Source: Variovorax boronicumulans | GTDB lineage: Bacteria > Pseudomonadota > Gammaproteobacteria > Burkholderiales > Burkholderiaceae_C | Direction: 5' to 3' | Assembly (NCBI RefSeq): GCF_007677875.1 | Contig: NZ_VEDO01000001.1 | Location: 1 to 64,000 of the forward strand | Length of the DNA: 64,000 nucleotides | Part shown: positions 60,993-64,000 of the stretch, in pieces | Layout: each line of letters begins with the position of its first letter | How positions within the stretch are numbered: the stretch's first letter is position 1 | The notes under the pieces: model-generated | Databases searched by the model: none | What the model saw: only the letters and a program-made list of their open reading frames with translations | What the model was told of the DNA's origin: nothing | Made by a program: the position numbers and the translations under genes

Positions 60993-61415
60993 AGTGGACG
61001 ACCTGGGGGCGCTCCTGAGCGGCAGTGATGCCGTGCGCTCGTATCGTCTTGTTACTGTTGTATTCAGTGCGTGACGAATTTCCTCAGATAAGCCGCAGCC
61101 TTCAATTGCATACGAATACCGTGAAATTCTGTTTGTGCACCGTTGATGGGCCTGGAACGCGGGATCGTGCCGGAGGTAGATCAGGGCCTGCTGCTCGGTG
61201 CGCCGCGGCTCGCCCGTGACCGCGAAGTCCCTGAGGTTCCGGGCAGCGGCGACCAGACCGGCCAGCAGGATGTCGTCGAGCACGAAGCACGCGCACGGCC
61301 GCTTTCCACGAGCAGGAGGGAGTCCGCACGGTCTCGCCGGCCATCGGCATGATCTCCAGGTTGCGACCCTTGTCGGCCCCGCACAGCAGGCGGAACGAGG
61401 TGGTGCCAGTGGTCG
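60993..61415. other. Upstream region of cdiB with gene debris
   Basis: About 61050-61130 is much more AT-rich than its surroundings and probably holds the cdiBA promoter; on the minus strand TTGAAG is followed 17 bases later by GAAATT. The rest (61130-61415) is open on the minus strand as VLDDILLAGLVAAARNLRDF and onward, but without a start, RBS or recognisable family. It looks like a fragment of an unidentified gene. Confidence 0.4.
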
Positions 61416-61716
61416 TCACCACGCTCTGGCCTGCAGGTCGGCACGCGTGGCGATGAAGGGTGGCGCCAGCATCACGTGGTCCCCCTGGCGGCCGTCTACG
61501 TTGCCGCCCTCGGGGCAGACCATCAGGCCGCGCGCCAAGGCGGCCTACCTGACCTGGGTGTGCAGCTGGCGGTCCGGGCCAAAAGGCGTCTTACCTGCGC
61601 GCTCGGCCACCAGCTCCGCGCCCCAGAAGAAGCCGCGCCCGCATATGTCGCCCACGTGCGGGCGCGCGCCAAGGGCTGCTCCAGCAGCTGGACAAAATGC
61701 GTGGCGTGCGCGCGAT
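61416..61716 (-). pseudogene. Class III aminotransferase, C-terminal fragment
   Basis: Minus-strand frames read QLLEQPLARA, then one frame over RPHVGDICGRGFFWGAELVA and ERAGKTPFGPD, then after an in-frame TAG, AALARGLMVCPEGGNVDGRQ and GDHVMLAPPFIATRADLQ to a TGA. This is the end of a PLP-dependent omega-aminotransferase. The PLP-lysine part is absent. A frameshift and a stop make it non-functional. Confidence 0.68.
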
Positions 61717-62310
61717 GACCATCCATGAACGGCTCCGCCAGCGCTGCACTGAACTGAGCCGGCCCTGTAGCAGGAGATCCACCACCTGTTCGACCATCCG
61801 GCCGAGGTCATCACGACCTCAATGCGCCACGTCGGCTTGCAGTCGGGCAGCACGCCGGCCACGCTGGTGCGCTTCGCCCAGCAACTGGGCTCCGCGGGCT
61901 GGCCGCAGCTCAAGGCCGCCTTCGTGGCCGACATGGGCCTGGGCGGCGATGCCTACGGTGCGCGTGCGCAGCAGTTGGTCGGCCGCGCAGGCCGGCACGG
62001 CCTGGCCGGTGAGATGTTCGCGGTGCAGCGCCGCAATCTGCAGGCCACCCGGGATTAGAGCGCGGCGCGGCTGGAGCAGACCTGCGCGCTGCCGGCGGGC
62101 AGCTTCGCGCCCTGTTCACGCGAGGCGCTGCTGTTCACGATGGCGAGCCCCTCGTTCTACCCCTCCGTGGCGGCCCGTCTGGCACTGGCCGAGGCGCTGG
62201 TGGAACTGCTGGCCAGCCGCGCCGGCAAGGCCGTGGTGCGGCGCATCGACGAGGCCGAGCGCCAGCTGTTCGACTCGGGAGCCTACCTGCCGTCGCCGCG
62301 CGGCGGCTGA
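61715..62310 (+). pseudogene. RpiR/MurR-family regulator, decayed
   Basis: The frame starts MTIHERLRQRCTELSRP and continues after a shift near 61770 as QEIHHLFDHPAEVITTSMRH and STPATLVRFAQQLGSAGWPQ, the RpiR HTH. A TAG at 62056-62058 interrupts it. The remaining C-terminus (SPSFYPSVAARLALAEALVE) is present, but about 100 residues of the sugar-isomerase-fold effector domain are missing. A deletion, a frameshift and a stop together show a dead gene. Confidence 0.75.
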
Positions 62311-62317
62311 GCCCGGT

Positions 62318-63058
62318 TCAGAAGGTCTGGCGGTGCAGCCGCTCGACCTCGGTCTGCAGCGCCTGGGCCCAGGCGCGCCGGTCGCGGCCCGCGTGCTGCT
62401 GCGGCGCGCCGTAGCGCACGTGCGCGACGAGCCCCTCGGCCGCCAGCGTGCGCCAGACCGAGCCGACCAGCGTCTCGTCGCCGACGAAGCTCGGCGCGAA
62501 GCTGGTCGCACCGTCTCGGCCAGCGAAGCGCAGCGCCAGCGGCTGCACGGGCGCGTCGGCGCTGATCGCGGCCTGCACCAGGTTGGCGTGGAAGGGCAGC
62601 AGCGCGCGCCCATCGCCGGTCGTGCCCTCGGGGAAGATCGCCACCACATCGCCGGCCCGCAGGCGGTCGCGCATGTGGTGCACCACGCGCATGGCGTCGC
62701 GGCGCGAGGCGCGTTCGATGTAGAGCGTGCCCGCGCCCGTCGCCAGGCTGCCGATCAGCGGCCAGTGCGCCACGTCGGCCTTGGAAACGAAGCGGCAGTA
62801 GCCGGCGGCGTGCATGACCACGATGTCCAGCCAGGAGATGTGGTTGGCCACCAGCAGCACGGGCCCGGCGGCCATGGGCTCGCCGCCGACCTGCAGCTGG
62901 ATGCCCGAGAGTTCCAGCACGCGCGCGGCCCAGGCCTGCACGGCGTGCTCGCGCTGGCGCGGCTCCCAGCCGGCAAAGCGCGTGCGGATGGTCCACAGGC
63001 CTGCCGCTCCATGGCCGACCAGGCGCAGCAGGCGCCACAGCGCGCGCGCGTGGCGCAT
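62318..63058 (-). CDS. 1-acyl-sn-glycerol-3-phosphate acyltransferase
   Basis: The 246-residue PlsC-type enzyme has the acyltransferase motifs NHISWLD (NHx4D, general base His) and IFPEGTTGDG, plus LLPFHANLVQAA. Its short hydrophobic N-terminus attaches it to the inner membrane. It adds the second acyl chain to make phosphatidic acid, or may modify an ornithine-type lipid (OlsA-like). It starts four bases after the dihydroorotase-like gene on the same strand, so the two share a transcript. Confidence 0.9.
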   Translation of the reverse strand: MRHARALWRLLRLVGHGAAGLWTIRTRFAGWEPRQREHAVQAWAARVLELSGIQLQVGGEPMAAGPVLLVANHISWLDIVVMHAAGYCRFVSKADVAHWPLIGSLATGAGTLYIERASRRDAMRVVHHMRDRLRAGDVVAIFPEGTTGDGRALLPFHANLVQAAISADAPVQPLALRFAGRDGATSFAPSFVGDETLVGSVWRTLAAEGLVAHVRYGAPQQHAGRDRRAWAQALQTEVERLHRQTF

Positions 63059-63062
63059 GGCC

Positions 63063-64000
63063 TCAGCTGGCGTCGTGGGCCAGGTGGCCGCCGACCAGCG
63101 TAAAGCGCACGCGGCCCGGCAGCTCGTAGCCCGAGAAGGCCGTGTGCTTGCCCTGGCTCTGCAGCGCCTCGTCGGTCACCACCCAGCGCGCGGCCGGGTC
63201 GAACACGCAGACGTCGGCCACTCCGCCCTCGACCAATTGGCCCAGGCTGGCCTGCAGCGTGCCCAGCGCGCTGCCCAGCAGCGCGGCCGGCTGGCTCGTG
63301 ACGGTGGCCAGCGCCTGCGGCAGCGGCACGCGCTCGTCCTCGGCCCATTTCAGGGCCAGGCTCAGCAGCAGCTCCACGCCCGTGGCGCCGGGTTCGGCCT
63401 CGGCGAAGGGCAGGGTCTTGGCGTCGGCGTCCACCGGCGTGTGGTCCGACACCAGGGCCTGCACCGTGCCATCGGCCAGCGCGGCGCGCAGCGCGTCGCG
63501 GTCGCGCTGCTGGCGCAGCGGCGGGTTCACGCGCGCGCGGCTGTCGAAGTAGCCGATGTCCTGGTCGGTCAGGTGCAGCGAGTTGATGCTCACGTCGCAG
63601 CTGACGGGCAGACCCGCGGCGCGCGCCTGGCGCACCAGTTCGACGCCGGCGGCGCTGGACAGGCGCGACAGGTGCACGCGCGCACCCGTGACCTTCATGA
63701 GCTCGAAGATGGTGTGCAGCGCGATGGTCTCGGCGATCACGGGCACGCCCGCCAGGCCCATGCGAGTGGCCAGCGGGCCGCTGGCGGCCACGCCCTTGCC
63801 CAGGTCGCGGTCCTGCGGCCGCAGGAACACGGTGAAGCCGAAGGTCGCGGCGTACTGCAGCGCGCGCTGCAGCACCTGGGTGTTGGCCAGCGGCACCTCG
63901 GCCTGGCCGAAGCCGATGCAGCCGGCCTCGGTCAGCTCGACCATCTCGGTCAGCACCTCGCCGGCCAGGCCGCGCGTGAGCGCGCCCTGCGGAAACACGC
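63063..64000 (-). CDS. Dihydroorotase-like protein (PyrC/PyrX type), partial
   Basis: The 311 residues visible are the C-terminal part of a multifunctional-complex-type dihydroorotase; the N-terminus lies beyond the window. Seen are VHLSRLSSAAGVELVRQARA, CDVSINSLHLTDQDIGYFDS, NPPLRQQRDRDALRAALADG and SDHTPVDADAKTLPFAEAEPG. The usual second metal His pair in the T-x-HHL strand is replaced by SINSLH, which suits a non-catalytic PyrX partner of aspartate carbamoyltransferase. If so, pyrB should be next, outside the window. Confidence 0.86.
   Translation of the reverse strand, partial: VFPQGALTRGLAGEVLTEMVELTEAGCIGFGQAEVPLANTQVLQRALQYAATFGFTVFLRPQDRDLGKGVAASGPLATRMGLAGVPVIAETIALHTIFELMKVTGARVHLSRLSSAAGVELVRQARAAGLPVSCDVSINSLHLTDQDIGYFDSRARVNPPLRQQRDRDALRAALADGTVQALVSDHTPVDADAKTLPFAEAEPGATGVELLLSLALKWAEDERVPLPQALATVTSQPAALLGSALGTLQASLGQLVEGGVADVCVFDPAARWVVTDEALQSQGKHTAFSGYELPGRVRFTLVGGHLAHDAS

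Noticed and set aside
60921-61283. GTG at 61283 as the cdiB start
   Set aside because: It would place about 90 non-family residues and a promoter-like AT-rich stretch in front of the signal sequence.
1-64000. tRNA genes, integrase gene or attachment-site repeats that would define a genomic island
   Set aside because: I saw no tRNA cloverleaf, integrase or matching direct repeats at the edges of the accessory region, so an integrative element cannot be claimed.

Overview
The window is GC-rich (about 68-70% by eye) and gene-dense, with many genes overlapping by ATGA. It carries four tripartite-tricarboxylate (Bug/TctC) receptor genes or fragments, CaiB/BaiF CoA-transferases, LysR regulators and a second infA-type gene. 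Together these point to a beta-proteobacterium of the Burkholderiales, most likely Comamonadaceae-like. This is inference from gene content; no species is claimed.

Layout. 1-110: end of a 5S rRNA gene and a strong terminator, i.e. the end of an rRNA operon, followed by a dead Bug-receptor fragment. 770-12.7 kb: housekeeping genes (M61 peptidase, DsbC-like isomerase, UbiH-type hydroxylase, MOSC protein, YchF, alcohol dehydrogenase, cytochrome c lipoprotein) and a module of sensor kinase, response regulator, CstA carrier and YbdD-like partner that looks like a pyruvate or peptide uptake switch. 12.8-17.0 kb: a LysR gene divergent from a receptor/quinone oxidoreductase/CoA-transferase operon. 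17.0-25.8 kb: nucleoside deaminase, a haem-oxygenase-like diiron protein, a GntR-controlled sugar-acid-like operon (enolase superfamily, 2-hydroxyacid dehydrogenase, receptor), and a small repair/unknown operon. 25.8-35.7 kb: an acyl-CoA beta-oxidation operon whose order resembles pimFABCDE (dicarboxylate/pimelate degradation), with a CoA-transferase in place of the ligase and a divergent LysR. 36.0-39.0 kb: a second IF-1 gene and a divergent iron(III) ABC permease/ATPase pair sharing a Fur-like box.

39.1-62.3 kb is the accessory region. It begins with a decayed antitoxin/PIN-toxin pair and an IS30-like transposase relic. It then holds a lower-GC array of orphan toxin-tail/immunity pairs and an orphan, frameshifted FHA/CdiA module, and finally a complete two-partner contact-dependent-inhibition locus on the minus strand: a cdiB transporter, a 10.7-kb cdiA, a lipoprotein immunity gene with an apparent frameshift, and a second lipoprotein. 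The CdiA tail is an alpha/beta-hydrolase (lipase-like) domain with a visible Ser-Asp-His triad. The orphan module shares a roughly 500-bp direct repeat with cdiA, the arrangement expected for toxin-tail switching by recombination. The locus is bordered by broken metabolic and regulatory genes (8-oxoguanine deaminase-like, class III aminotransferase, RpiR regulator), so it appears to sit in a degenerate insertion zone.

62.3-64.0 kb returns to housekeeping genes: a 1-acylglycerol-3-phosphate acyltransferase and a dihydroorotase-like protein cut by the window edge.
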